From Austropuccinia psidii (Eukaryota; Basidiomycota; Pucciniomycetes; Pucciniales; Sphaerophragmiaceae), in the NCBI GenBank assembly GCA_023105745.1, contig JALGQZ010000008.1:25061866-25125865 (forward strand): a stretch of DNA of 64,000 nt. The letters are read 5' to 3'. The notes under the pieces were generated by a model. The model saw nothing but the letters and a program-made list of their open reading frames with translations. It did no database searches and was not told the DNA's origin. The position numbers were made by a program, and so were the translations under genes. Below, in pieces: positions 47,940 to 60,651 of this stretch. Numbering within the stretch: position 1 is the first letter of the stretch; each line of letters starts with the position of its first letter.

Positions 47940-49150
47940 AACATCATTGTTGAAACTCTCAATAATGATTATCAAATCAACTTTCCACACCAGTTTGGAT
48001 GGAAAAACTCAAGTGTGAGGGTTTAACTTGAAGAGAAATCCAAACAATATATATTTTGTATATATTAAAGGATTAAGTAAGAGAAATATGATTATATTTC
48101 TTTTTGAATAAGTATTATTATTGAAATTATCAATAATAATGACTATGATCAATTCTTCCCACCAATTTGGGTGAAAAAGAAAATGATTTTAAAGTTTTTT
48201 CTTGGAGAAAAATCCAAATAATATACACTTTGTCTATATTATTAAAATAAGTTTTAAAAGAGAAATATGGTTTTTATTTCTTTTTATATGGTTATTATTA
48301 TTGAAATTATCAATAAGAATGATAAAAATAATTTTTTTTACACAAATTTGGGTAAAAGAAAGAATTAAAATGGTATTTCTCCAAGGAAAAGTCTAACAAT
48401 ATATACTTTGTATATGTTATTATCAAAGAATCAGTGAAAGGAAAAAATATGATTACATATTTTTTGTAGTATTATTATTAAGATTATCAATAACAATGAT
48501 AATTACCTATTTTTCACACCAATTTGGGTGAAGAAATGAATTATAAGAGTCTTTCTTCAAGAAAAACTCAAACAATATAGACTTTGTATATATTATGGAA
48601 AATGGATCAATAAGGAAATATTATTATATTTTAGTATAAAGTATTATTATTGAAATTATCAATAATAATGTAAATAATCAGTTTTTCATGCCAATTTGGG
48701 TTGAAAAATAATTCCCAAGAGTTTTTCTTTAAAAAAAATTCAAATAATATATAGTTTGTATATATTATGAAAAAAGATCAATAATAAATAAAGATTTTTT
48801 TTGATTATGAAGTATTGTTATTTAAATTATCAATAATTATTATAATAATCAATTTTTAACCAATTTGGGTAAAAAATGAATTATAGGAGTTTTTTTTGAA
48901 TAAAAGTTCAAACAATATATTCTTTGTACATATTAAAAAATAATAATAATAAACTATGATTATATTTCATTATAAAGTATTATTATTGAGATTATCAATA
49001 ATAATGATAATAATAAATTTTTCATGCCAATTTGGGTGAAAAATTAATTATGAAAGTTTTTCTTTAGAAAAAATTCAAACAATATTCACTTGGTATAGAT
49101 TATTATGCAAAAAAAATAAAGAATATGATTATATTTCTTTTTTTAAAATA
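47940..49150. repeat. Tandem array of about seven 170-180 bp units with hairpins
   Basis: The anchor TTTGG within CCAATTTGGGT-type sequence recurs near 47989, 48162, 48342, 48519, 48691, 48860 and 49027, spacing 167-180 bp. Most units contain an inverted repeat with arms like ATTATTATTGA and TCAATAATAAT around about 5 nt. A second, with AATATATAC and GTATATATT around TTT, occurs in most. The array lies between the 5' LTR and gag of family B, so it was the RNA leader of that element. Confidence 0.85.
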
Positions 49151-49445
49151 GAGTATTGTATAAATACAGATTATGTATTTATAACTATTCAAAATGATGA
49201 AAAATATTATTTTTCAGAAAGAATATGTATGCATTTGTTATTTTTATTTTTATTATTTTATTATATTTTTTTATGTCTCAGTAAAAAATCAGGGTAAATA
49301 AAAAACACAAGATTAATCCACTTCAGGGCTTCTTATTGATTGAAAAAAGTGAAAATAAGCATGAAAACAAGTAAAATAGCTCTAAAAGGTCATGAAAATA
49401 AGGTCAAAATAGTGAAAAAAGGCTAGAATTTTGTCTAAAATAGGT

Positions 49446-49471
49446 GAAAGAACCAGGCCAGGCCCGCAAAA
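49446..49471 (-). other. Conserved motif just after the family B 5' LTR (possible primer-binding site)
   Basis: Read on the minus strand the bases after the LTR end (CCCCAACA) are TTTTGCGGGCCTGGCC. Element 3 has TTTGGGGGCCTGGCC at the same place (54219-54233). The shared GGGCCTGGCC core in otherwise different DNA suggests the primer-binding site of this lineage. I could not match it to a named tRNA. Confidence 0.5.
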
Positions 49472-49710
49472 TGTTGGGGTCACTCTATGATATAACTTCA
49501 AAAAGATAATAAAAGATATAACTAGGAGTGTGACACAAAAATAATGATGATTAATTAATTATTAGCTGGTTAAAATGTCTATAGTCAAAGAATTTAGTGA
49601 TGGTGAGTGCTATTTATAGCCCTGGGTGCAGTGTTTACCTGTTGGTTTACAATAATAAACCCTATAATAAATACAATTATAGTTATACCTGTTTTAATTC
49701 TAAGGGTACC
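49472..49710 (-). repeat. Family B 5' LTR, first segment
   Basis: Starts TGTTGGGGTCACTCTATGAT on the plus strand and matches 42407-42635 of the 3' LTR. It breaks off at GTACC, where a solo LTR was inserted, and resumes at 51657. Confidence 0.8.
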
Positions 49711-51656
49711 TGTAAGGTTTAACTATGAAACAATAAGTAAAAATTACTAATATTTTACTTATTGTACTATGAATGTCCTTATAAATAAAATGAATAAGAT
49801 AAAAATAGTTATAATAATAAATAATTATTATAATCATGGTGTAAAAATAATTATATTATCAATTAACTATGATAATATAATTTATATTATAAAATATAAT
49901 ATAATAAAATAAATATATTAATATAAAATAATTAATATATTTAATAGCACTTTATTATTGTTACAAACAAATAATAAAGGCGTAAAAAATTGTTTTTTAT
50001 TAATAAAAAACAATTAATAACAATAATATTACCAATATTAAAGCTATAAATTAATATAAATACTATTTATATTACTTGAAGAATTATTAAAGTAATAATA
50101 AAGAGAAAATGACCTACTTTTAATACCTAATATAATAATTTTGAGATATTTTACGCCAAATAATGTAAATACAACTTATCCAAATTGTATTTACAATAAA
50201 AAATGGAGAAAATTACAAATATTCTTGATTTTTACGTGGAAATGAGATTTTTAGAGAGATTTTTAGCAAAAACAATCAAATAAATGATTTAATCATGTCA
50301 AAAGTGATGATTACAATAAGATGATCTTTTGTCTTTGATAATATAAAAGATTTATATATAAAGAATAAAGATATTACCTTTTAAGTTAATTGATTTAATG
50401 TTTTTGATGCGTCTGGGGGGAAAACAGAGTAAAAAGAGCTCTATTTATAGTAGATACCTCCCTCCTAGAGTCCATCAGGCCTCTAGTAGACGTGTACTGA
50501 TCATATCCACTGGAATTGATCAATATTTTAAGGTTTGGCGATGATTACATCATTATTACGCCATTATTTAGAGTTATCACTATAACTCTAAGTTTGATGA
50601 TGTCAAAGGCTTGGCAGAACCCCAAATTTCGTGGATTTTATTAGTTTTAATCATAAACTAATAGTATTCACAAATTTTATCACTCATATGACTGTTAAAC
50701 GTAATTTAAGGTTACAGTGAGTGATCATAAATGATCAAATTAAGCTCAAGCTTTGATCCTTGATAACTTTTAAGATTTACACGCTAAAGAAATTCATATA
50801 GTGAATTCTAATAGCTTGGCATAACCTTATTATTCTGCCAAGAGCATTTCATTACATCATCAAAGCTGTATTTTTGATGATTTTTCTTGTAACTCATCTT
50901 TTCTGTTGAAATTTAATATTTTAAACTTCAAACTATGATTTCAAGGGGTTATACCTTGAATATTATAATACAAAATACATCATTCTTCAAGAATGAACTA
51001 GTAGAATCCAACTGTCTACTTTTTTTAAGTTTGGACCACTTTCACAACAAAGTGGTCAACAGCTCTGTTGATTTTAATCAATAATTCCTTACAGGTTTCA
51101 ACCTTGTTTATAACTTGTTAAGTAAACTTCAATTCTGTATTCCTACAGTAATTACGTGACGACTTTATTTTTGGTTCATCACTCTATCATGCATATTTCA
51201 AGAGATATTAGCTAAAATCCTTGAATATATGCGTTGACCAAAAAAGTGCATATATTCAGGTTAATTCCCTAAGTATTGATTTTGAAGCTTAGCTTCTTAA
51301 TTGTTTTATATGTGGATTTTTATGGAGAATCCAATGGTACCATTTATTTTACATGTTGTTTAATTGGTATTTGAAATAAATGAGTATTTGTGTTTTTTAT
51401 AAGGTATTATTACTTATAACTTATTAAATATTGACTTTACAGATATGCCATAAAATGGTATATGTGTATTTTACCATGAGGAATCCAATGGTATCATTTA
51501 TTTCACATGTCTATTCATTGGTTTTTAAGTTAAACCAAGTTTTATGCCAATTTATGGTATTTTTGTAGTTTTAAGGTAATTATTTTTAATGTATAATTAT
51601 ATTAAATATTTTTTTGTGACCTTTTTGGGTATGTGGTTATATCTCAAAGGTTCACA
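49711..51656 (-). repeat. Solo LTR, family A, minus orientation, with 5-bp target duplication
   Basis: Plus-strand start TGTAAGGTTTAACTATGAAA, end AAGGTTCACA. GTACC is duplicated exactly at 49706-49710 and 51657-51661. Removing the LTR and one GTACC restores the family B LTR order seen at 42636. It holds a perfect 28-bp palindrome at 49988-50015 (arms AATTGTTTTTTATT). Confidence 0.93.
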
Positions 51657-52296
51657 GTACCACCTCTTCAAGAAGCTATACCATGCAAGAATACTAAGAA
51701 AAGGATGATTGATTGGCCTTTGGGTTAGGAAAGGCCTCCTTTCATCTTGTTTTGGGGTAGTGGGAAGTTGTTTACCTCTTCACACAACCACAGAGTGACA
51801 ATGTTCACTAATGTGGGCTGGTTTATGGTTCTAAACACTCAATAAAGACTGGTATTGGGTGGAAATGTGGTTGTAGAACCACAAGTTGTCATTTTTATGC
51901 TATACCGGGTGAAACATTTCACCAATGGAGCTTACAGGTGTGTTCTGGTGCTTCTGACACGTCAGAAGCTGTCCAGAACCTGTATAGACCTCTTTATTTT
52001 ACTGAGCTATGGGGTATTGAAGTGTAAGAAAGCTTATTTGTCTATTTGACACCTCATAATCATATGTATGGGATATTATCACACAGTAAAGCTGTATTGG
52101 TCTAAATGTGGGATTTTGACTTTAAAACTGCTATAGCTTTGTCAATTTTCAAGATATTGAGATTGAATTTGGTTCATTGTGTAGCCCTTGATGAGATATA
52201 CACAATGGTACCTCATTTGGCATGGCTAACATCAAATATGGCAAAGTTATGCAATGTTCAAATTTAGTTATCCAGATATATGATTATCCAGGAATC
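51657..52296 (-). repeat. Family B 5' LTR, second segment
   Basis: Parallels 42632-43230 of the 3' LTR (AAGCTATACCA, TGATTGATTGGCCTT, GTTATCCAGATATATGATT). It ends at GAATC, the target duplication of element 3. The open frame 51855-52049 corresponds to that at 42675 and is not a gene. Confidence 0.8.
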
Positions 52297-54218
52297 TGTG
52301 AGCCTTGAGGTATATTTTACATACCCAAATAGGCCACAATTATCTTAAAAAGAAATTTTGAATTATACATAACTCATAAATCATGCATATATTCAAAATT
52401 CATCATTTTTTATTTCAGAAAAGATGAATAACTTTTTATTGAGTAAGTAAATCCATGGATTTAAGGCCAGATTTGGATTCTACACAAAAATTCACCTAGG
52501 GTAGCTCCATAGAGTGAATAATCTCAAATTAACTCTTTGAGGTGGTAATATGGAAAATACTTCAACACCACATCATTAATACCACATAAAAGATCCGTGA
52601 AAGTTTTTGTTTTTCTTGATTTTACGCCAAAATAATGGGAAAGTGAGAAATCCCATGTTACATATACAGTAAGAATAGTGTTATACATGTTTTGAGCACT
52701 TAATATTATGGTATTCTTACATGCACCTTTGGTGCACCCATAGTGGATATCTCACTTTAAGCTTAAATTTCTATTTTGACGTGAAAAATAAGCAAGGGGG
52801 ACAAAAGACATCAAAGAGAGCCAGGGTACCCAACTTCTGAGGCCCCAGAGGCGTGGATAGCTCCAACGCTTGGTTCCATGGCTGAGCTTGACCCAATTGG
52901 TAGATTAAACCTCTTTGGGAACTTGGTTACCAAGTTACAACTACTGTAAAACACCAGAAAATAGCAAATAACCTGCTATTTTGACGTGCCAAGGAGGTAA
53001 ACAGCTACTTGCACTCCTGTAACCATGTCAATTACTAATGACTTTCCATGGATAAACCCCAAAAGAGTAATTAAAACCCTTTTTGGACTTGTATCCATTG
53101 ATTTACCTCATAGCAACCAGTCAAACACTGATATTTGCAATTCTACGTAGAAATGAGGTAAAAACTTCAAAAATTAATTAAAAATACAATTATTAATGAA
53201 TCCTTCTGAAACCTTCAGGACCAATTGAGAACTGTATTATCTATCGTACAACCAAAAAGAATTACAGTTTTACTAGTAAAATTAAAAGTTTTACTTACAG
53301 TCTATTTTTTGGTTATTCTACCTGAAACACTGAATCTTCAAAAATTCACAGTAAATACAACCTGTGATGAAATTGTCAATAACATTGATAACCTTGGGAA
53401 ATAAATGATTAATTTGGAATAAAAGAATATTTACAAATGTTACTCCTTTTATTCTTAACCATATTGGGGTTGGTAGTCACGTAAAAGCATCAATTAAGAA
53501 ATTATGACAATTTTGTGTGATAACAGATGATGTAAGTACTAATCCAAAAGGGTTTAATGCTTTCTCACTCACTGGTTTTTCAGTTTGCTCCATGGCACGC
53601 CTCTGTGAGCTGTTGTTGAGTTAAAAGAGGCCTTCTCTTGCTGTTTTTTCCGTATTATCATCTTATTATCATTTTATATCATTGTTACCAACAAGTAAGT
53701 ATTAGTTATACTATTCTTAAGTGTTTTAAATCTTTCAGAATCAATCAGAAAGACGTGAAATCATAGAATCCAACTATATATTGTTGTAATCCTGCTATAA
53801 ATCATTTTGATCTCTTAAATCCACAATTCTACGTCAAATTTCTCTACTTTTATCTATCAATAAGTTCTTTGGAGTATTAGTGAGTCATTTATCTTTAATT
53901 CTTGAAGTTTTTCTCTAGTAATAGTTTTCTTCAAGGATTAGCTTTATAATTATTCTTGCAAAAGATAATTATAGATCAAAATAATTTTATTATTTCTAAA
54001 GGAAGTTTTTATTATAAAATTCTTCTTGTAATTGATTCTTGTAGACAATTACTTGCTCACTGTTAAAATCACTAGTAGTGCTTAACACGTGAAAGAAATA
54101 ATTCTTTAATTATTTAATTGTGGTTATAATAATATTTTATTATTATATGTCATAAGAACAGACATAGTACTGCTGATTAATAGTAATATTATCATCAGTT
54201 TCATAGTCACATCTTACA
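52297..54218 (+). repeat. 5' LTR of element 3
   Basis: TG...CA ends. It shares short terminal similarity with family A LTRs (TGTGAGCCTT at the start, TTCATAGTCA and CTTACA at the end) but is otherwise distinct. A strong splice donor, CAA/GTAAGTAT, is at 53694/53695, near the 3' part of the LTR. Confidence 0.96.
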
Positions 54219-54602
54219 TTTGGGGGCCTGGCCGTGTTTTTTGAACCTTGTACCCTTGATTAATATATTTTTAAGTTCTAAAATATATTAATTTAATATT
54301 TTTTTCTTCAATTTAAAGAAAAAATTATTTTTATTTTTGAAATTGTCTTAAAATGTTATTTTATTGAGGAATTTGGTTTAATTTTGTACTGTTTTTACAC
54401 GTGGCTTTTTCACATCCAAAAACTTATAAAATTATTCTTTGAGTTACTCTGACTTAATTTTTTATTCAAATTCTTAAATTTTAATACTTTTTTTTGAAAA
54501 GAATATTTTTTTAATATCAAAAAATAATAAAACTTATAAAAAATATTTTAAAATATCTTAAATCATAAAGAATAATTTCTTTTATCATATTTTTTTCTTT
54601 AA

Positions 54603-55605
54603 GTGTCTTCAATCAAATACTGTGCAGCTGGCAACAGACTCAGTAAAAGATACATCACTAGTCCTGAATCTGCAGAAGCAGAATCTGAAGAAAGTATTGA
54701 GGTGCAAATTGCTAAAAGAGGCACCTTATTTAACTCAGAAAAGAATAAATTAACACCAAAAGGTGTGTTTTTATCTTTAAATTTACTCTTTATCCTTAAA
54801 TTAATGTAAAAATGGTGCATACCAGAAATGGAAGCAACTATTCAGTCCAACCAGATGGATGTGGACAAGGAAGAGGCAAGACCAAATCCAGAAGTGCCAA
54901 ATCTTCCACAAGAAAGACATATCTGGAGTATGCCAGAGTTGCCCCCCATTCCCCAAGGTCTGTACCAACAGATTTTGATGTGAATTCTGAGCCTGAATTA
55001 ATCCATGATATTATTTCCAGGGCTGAACCATTTTCAAGTGGAAGAAATAGAAATATATCAATGCCAGTACAAAAATTGGTTCAGAGCAGCCAAAGAGGAA
55101 GAGTGGGAAATCTGCCCAAGCCTTTGGCAGGGGGCCATGAACTCCTACTTACACATCAAGAGCTTTCTGGGTCAGGAGAAGACCATAGAACTCTTAGGAG
55201 GTTGGAGCCCCCTGTCTTGCAAAGACAAGGTCAAAAAGATAAAGAATTGGTTGAAGAACCAAAGTCTTTTATCCATAGACCAGAAGAAAAAGTTGGAAAT
55301 GACTCCAGCTTTGGAGACAGAGGCACCAGTGGCGTCTACCAGCTCCAGAAGTGTCCAAGGACAAGCCCAAGGGAGCTCAGAAGAAGCAGAAAGGTCCCAA
55401 GAACCATCAAGGCAAGGGAAAAGGCAAAGCAAATTGGCACAGACCTTACCCACAAGGGTACAGGATCCCCAAATTGGAGCCTTCAGCCATGGACAGTGTC
55501 TTCAATATGGCCAGAACTCTGATGGAATTCACAGACAAGGAACAGGAAAGGATGAACAGAAACTTTCCACGCAAATATTCGGTGTACAGACTAGTATTAA
55601 TGTAG
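54603..55605 (+). pseudogene. Spliced accessory reading frame overlapping gag of element 3
   Basis: A second long reading frame shares DNA with the start of gag. Exon A, 54603-54762, follows a T-rich CTTTAAG acceptor (TSPESAEAESEESIEVQIAK). A 63-nt GT-AG intron follows. Exon B is 54826-54957 (EMEATIQSNQMDVDKEEARP). A second 63-nt intron, 54958-55020, removes two in-frame stops. Exon C starts at 55021 (GLNHFQVEEIEIYQCQYKNW, then FRAAKEEEWEICPSLWQ and KKIKNWLKN). Near 55340 the frame shifts and continues to 55605 (PAPEVSKDKPKG, GKGKGKANW, MARTLMEFTDKEQERM). The gag frame changes at the same place by the same amount, so one indel in this copy hit both. The product looks like a folded, Trp- and Lys-rich protein. 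Function unknown. I recall similar predicted proteins in Austropuccinia psidii, unverified. Confidence 0.55.
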
Positions 55606-58600
55606 AAATTGGTAAGCTTGATGGAAAGTTAACTAAAATTGCATCAGATATAGTTGATTTAAAGAAAAATGACAAGAAATACACTTAATTGCACCAAGTG
55701 ACAAATGCCAGACTTGACTCAATTACCAATTCTTGCAAAAGAATTGAAAACATGTGCCAAGTTCAGCATGATGAGATGGAGGAGCTTTCTATTTTTAAGG
55801 TGAATGATCAACTTACAATTTTACAAGACCAAGTCTTAAAAATAGTTGAGAATACCAATCAATTTGCTATAAACTTAGCAAAAAGTGACAGTGAAAGGCA
55901 GAAGTTGAAGAATGAAATAGTTTCAAGTGTGGAACAAATTCATAAGAATCATGAACCACATATGCCAAGACATTCTACACCTTTAACTGAAGAAAAACTT
56001 TCTGTTAAAGAAAGTCTTACACCATTCTTAGGAGAGAATGCCTACTCTGCAAGAGATATTCCCAAAATAGAAGAATGGCCAACATTCTCTGGTGAAGGAG
56101 AATAGAACCACATTGAATTCATCAGGACTATTGATATGTTGCAAGAAGACTTTAATATACCTGATGAGATCATAGTGGGAAAATTACACTGTTTGTTTAC
56201 CAGAACTGCAAAGAAATGGTATTACAAAATGAGGATTGATCATGGTAAACATGATTGGTCTTGGTGGAAGTCTGAAGTAATTACCAAATGGGCCAACAAT
56301 TCTTGGAGTTTTAAAATAGAAAGTTCCTTTGAAAGTTCCATTTTTAACTCAGAGAAAGATAAACCACTTACTTGGTTCTTCAAACAAAAAGACAGATTAT
56401 CTGCTTTACAACCAGATATGTCTGACACTATGATTAATATGAAAATATTAAGAAAGTGTGGAGGAGAATTGGAACATGCTATCAAAAGGAGATGTGTGGA
56501 ACCCTGTTAAACAGAAGACTACATTAATGCTATGGAAGATATCATTGCCAGAACAAGAATTGGTAAAACTTGGTCTAAAATCCCAACAGAATCCAAGATG
56601 ACCTCTAAGATTCCCAGAGAGGATAAGAGACCAGAAAAACCTGTCTTAAAGTGCCATCAATGTGGAAGCACTTCACATTTAGCCAACACTTGCACAAAAA
56701 AGACAAAAATCGATGAAGTTCAAGTCATTGAAGAAGTTCAGTGTACTGCAGAGAAGGAGGAATCTGATCAAGATTCTGCAATCTCTGAAGATATACCAGT
56801 GGAGGACTATCCCATTGAAAACATCACAGCTTTCTTTGAAGTCACTGAAGTCCATACCCACTTGCCACAGTATAGTGAAGATTGCTACAACCTTAGTAAT
56901 GTTCAGGATGCCAGAATGTGTAAAACCAAACCTGCTAAAGGAAAAGGTTATACTGCTGGAGCATCTTGTATCACATCAATTCTGATGAATAATGTTGAAG
57001 CCAAAGTCAATTTGGATACAGGAGCATTTTGCACTTGTGTAGGCAAAGATTATCTCCAAGCTATACTTCCTGGATGGAAAAACCATCTATTACCAATAGA
57101 AGGTGTACAATTTAGTAGTGCCAGTACCAATATGTACCCTTTGGGCATATTAGACACTATTCTTGTATTTCCCCATCCAACAGGAAGTATAAGAATGAAA
57201 GCTGAAGTTGTAGTAATGGACAACTGCACATCTCAACATATCATTCTTGGAAATGATTACTTAAGTATTTATGGTATTGATATCAATAACCATAAAGAAA
57301 GATATTTCACAATTGGAGAGAACAGGAAAAGAAAATTTGCTTTCTCCAATATGCCAAAGCAAATATCAGTAGTATCTTCTAAGAGAGATACTCATAAGGA
57401 AGAATTTGTGTCCACACAACCTGTTGAAGCACAAATCAATCCATCATTATCACCAAAAATGAAGGATGAACTTATTGACATGTTATACACATAAAATACT
57501 GCATTTGCCTCTGATAATGAACCATTAGGTGCTATAAGAGGACATGAAGTTGATATTACTCTTAATATTGACAGACCATATCCCCCAGTACTTAGAAGAC
57601 CAGCTTACCCAGCCAGTCCCAGAGCTAGAGAAGCCTTGGAGAAACATATCCAAGAGTTAATTCAACTTGGTGTACTAAGGAAAGTAGGCCATAATGAGGA
57701 GGTTGAAGTGACAACACCTGTTATCATTGCTTGGAATAATGATAAGTCAAGAATGGTCGGAGATTTTAGAGCTTTGAATACCTACACAGTTCCAGATAGG
57801 TATCCAATCCCTAGAATCCAAGAAACCTTGACTCAATTATCTAAAGCCAAGTATATAACATCAATGGATGCATTTAAAGGTTTCCATCAGAATTTTTTGA
57901 CGCCTAAAGCTAAGAAATTACTTAGAATTATCACTCACTGTGGTATTTTTGAGTATCTTAGAATGCCATTTGGCATTAAAAATGCTCCATCTCATTATCA
58001 AAGAATGATGAATACCATCTTCCCCACAGAATTGTCTGAAGTATAGCTTATCATTTATATTGATGATATTATCATATGTTCTGACTCATGGTCTTTGCAC
58101 CTTGAAAGACTTGCAAAAGTAGTTCACAAAGTTGCAGAAGTGAATATGAAAATTTCACTTAAGAAATGCAACGTTGGTTTTGAAGAACTTAAAGCATAAG
58201 GACATCTTGTTTCTGGTTTAAGCTTGGGTATTGACAAAAATAAAGTGGCAGCAGTGCTACTTAAGCCAATACCCAAGAATAAAAAAGAAATGATGTCTTT
58301 TCTTGGATTTGCATAGCTACTATAGGCAACACTTGAAAGACTTTTCAATTCTATCCAAATCACTCTATAGAATCTGTGATCAACAGACTGTATTTGAGAT
58401 GACACAGGAGAGAATTAAAGCTTATGAGAAGATAAAGAAAGCCCTTACAGAAGCACCTTTACTCCTCATTCCTGACTGGAATATTCCTTTTAAGTTTTAC
58501 ATTGATGCATGTGGAGATGGATTAGGGGCAGCCCTACATCAAGTCCAAATTGTTGATGACAAACCTACAGAAGGACCAGTTTGTTCTATCTCAAGGCAAA

Positions 58601-60510
58601 TCAAACCAACAGAAGCCAGATATGGTGCAAGCCAAATGGAGTGCTTATGCTTGGTATGGGCACTTGAGAAATTACACTATTATCTTGATGGCAGTGTTTT
58701 TGAAGTTATAACTGACTGTAATGCAGTAAAATCACTTCTTAACATGAAAACTACCAACAGACATATGTTGAGATGGCAAATAGCTATTCAGGAATATAGA
58801 GGAAACATGACTATAGTTCATAAAGCAGGAAACATTCACAAGAATGCTGATGGACTTAGTAGATGGGCTTTAGCCAACACTCCTGATAACCCAGCTTATG
58901 TACCTTTGGAAGCTGAACCACAGATTCCAATTGAAGGAATTAATATAACTGATATTGGGACTGAATTCTTTGAGGAGGTCAGAGAATCTTATAAACAAGA
59001 CAAGAATTGCTATATCTTGACTTCTTTATTAGATAAAGACTGCAAGGATACATCTTTAGCTAATGCACTTAATGAAGTTTGGAAAAATTCCTATTCTGAA
59101 GGAAGATTTCACTTGTTTGATGGGATCATTTACCACAGAACCAAACATTCTTGTGTAATGACATTATGCAGCAGATTGCTTATCAATACAATTCTTCATG
59201 AATTACATGATAGCATCTACTCTGGACACCTGTCAGAGGACAGAACACTTGAAAAAGTAAAGAACTGTGCATGGTGGCCATCTTGGAGAAAAGAAACCAT
59301 TGAATATTGCCATACCTGTGACAGATGCCAAAAAGCAAACAGGAGTACAGGCAAGAAATTTGGACTTATGATCCATATTCAAGAACCAAAATCCCCATGA
59401 GAAGTTGTTCACATGGATTGGGTCACAGCACTTCCTCCAAGTGGTGACAGAAGTTATAATGCTTGTTGAGTCATTGTAGAAAGATATAGCAAACCTCCCA
59501 TATTCTTACCATGTCATAAAGATGACACTGCTACGGATACAGCTCTTCTTTTATGGAGTAGAGTTATTTCTCATACAGGATTATTTAAGAATATCATAAG
59601 TGACAGAGATCCCAAATTCACATCTTCACTTTGGACCAATCTTCATAGATTGTTTGGGACTAAGTTATCATTCTCTACAGCATATCACCCTCAAACAGAT
59701 GGGCTAGCAGAGAGGATGTTTCAGACTTTAGAAGACATGATCAGGAGATTCTGTGCTTATGGATTAGAATTCAAAGACTCAGATGGCTTTACCCATGACT
59801 GGTGCACTCTGATACCTGCATTAGAATTGGCATATAAGACATCAGTCCATTCTTCCACAGGACAAAATCCTGCTATGTTAGAGAAAGGATGAAATCCAAG
59901 ACTCCCAGCAGACACACTGAGGAAAGACTTGATTGACATTGATCCTACAGCTTCCAGCTTCAAAATAATGCTTGATAAAGTAAGACTTCATGCAAAACAA
60001 AGTATGGATGATGCTTTTAATTATGCAAAACAGAAGTGGGACAAGAGTCAAAAAGTACCAGAATTCAAAGTAGGGGACTTAGTTTTAGTTTCAACCTTGA
60101 ATTTTAATAATATAACAGGCCCAAAGAAACTTAAAGATTCTTATGTAGGACCTTTTGTTATTATTGCTTTACATGGAACCAATGCAGTTCAAGTGGAATT
60201 GAGTGGTGAATTGGAAAATAAACACCCCACCTTTCCAGTCAGCTTGATAAAGCCTTATCAACCAGCTGATAAAGAATTGTTTCCTTTAAGAAACCCAACT
60301 CCTTTAACTGTACCACCTGTGGAACAGAATGAAGACAAAAAGATAAAGAAAGTCATTAAAGAAAGGAGACTTAGGGGTAAAAATCAAAGAGAATATCTTG
60401 TCAGATATAGAAATCCAGTACATGAAGATGAATGGATGGCAGAATCAGAAATACCTGACTCAGATAAACTCTTAAGAAGATTTAGACATGAAAGAAGGCC
60501 ACAAGCCTGA
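54812..60510 (+). pseudogene. Gag-Pol of element 3, broken by stops and frameshifts
   Basis: Starts with ATG 54812 (MVHTRNGSNY). Gag includes a coiled-coil-like part (55690-56000), a capsid-like domain (FIRTIDMLQEDFNIPDEII, KKWYYKMR, at 56110-56510) and a canonical zinc knuckle CHQCGSTSHLANTC near 56650. Protease has LDTGAFCTCVG near 57012 and HIILGNDYL. RT has a retained YIDD at 58059, RNase [13 protein letters not shown], integrase [17 protein letters not shown] and a D, D, E triad (MDWVT, SDRDPKF, AERMFQ), then a chromodomain-like end (YLVRYRNPVHEDEWMAESEI). Premature stops are at 55686, 56103, 56508, 57492, 58044, 58197, 59398, 59467 and 59890. Frameshifts are near 55340 and 58314 (an extra T). 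At least three stops replace expected Trp codons. Confidence 0.93.
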
Positions 60511-60637
60511 ATATGTCTATAAATGTGCTTTAAATTCCTTGATCTGAGTGATGTAAAGAGGTTGGACAATGGACATTAACCCCCTTTTGGGCCTTATTCT
60601 TTTATCACTAATAAAATTGTAGTACAATTTTATTTTT

Positions 60638-60651
60638 TCGGTGGGAGGGAA
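60638..60651 (+). other. Polypurine tract of element 3
   Basis: TCGGTGGGAGGGAA lies directly before the TGTGAGCC start of the 3' LTR. Element 1 has the degraded equivalent at 3688-3700. Confidence 0.8.

Noticed and set aside
48202..48396. 64-codon frame in the tandem array
   Set aside because: Falls inside one repeat unit region and is not kept in the neighbouring units.
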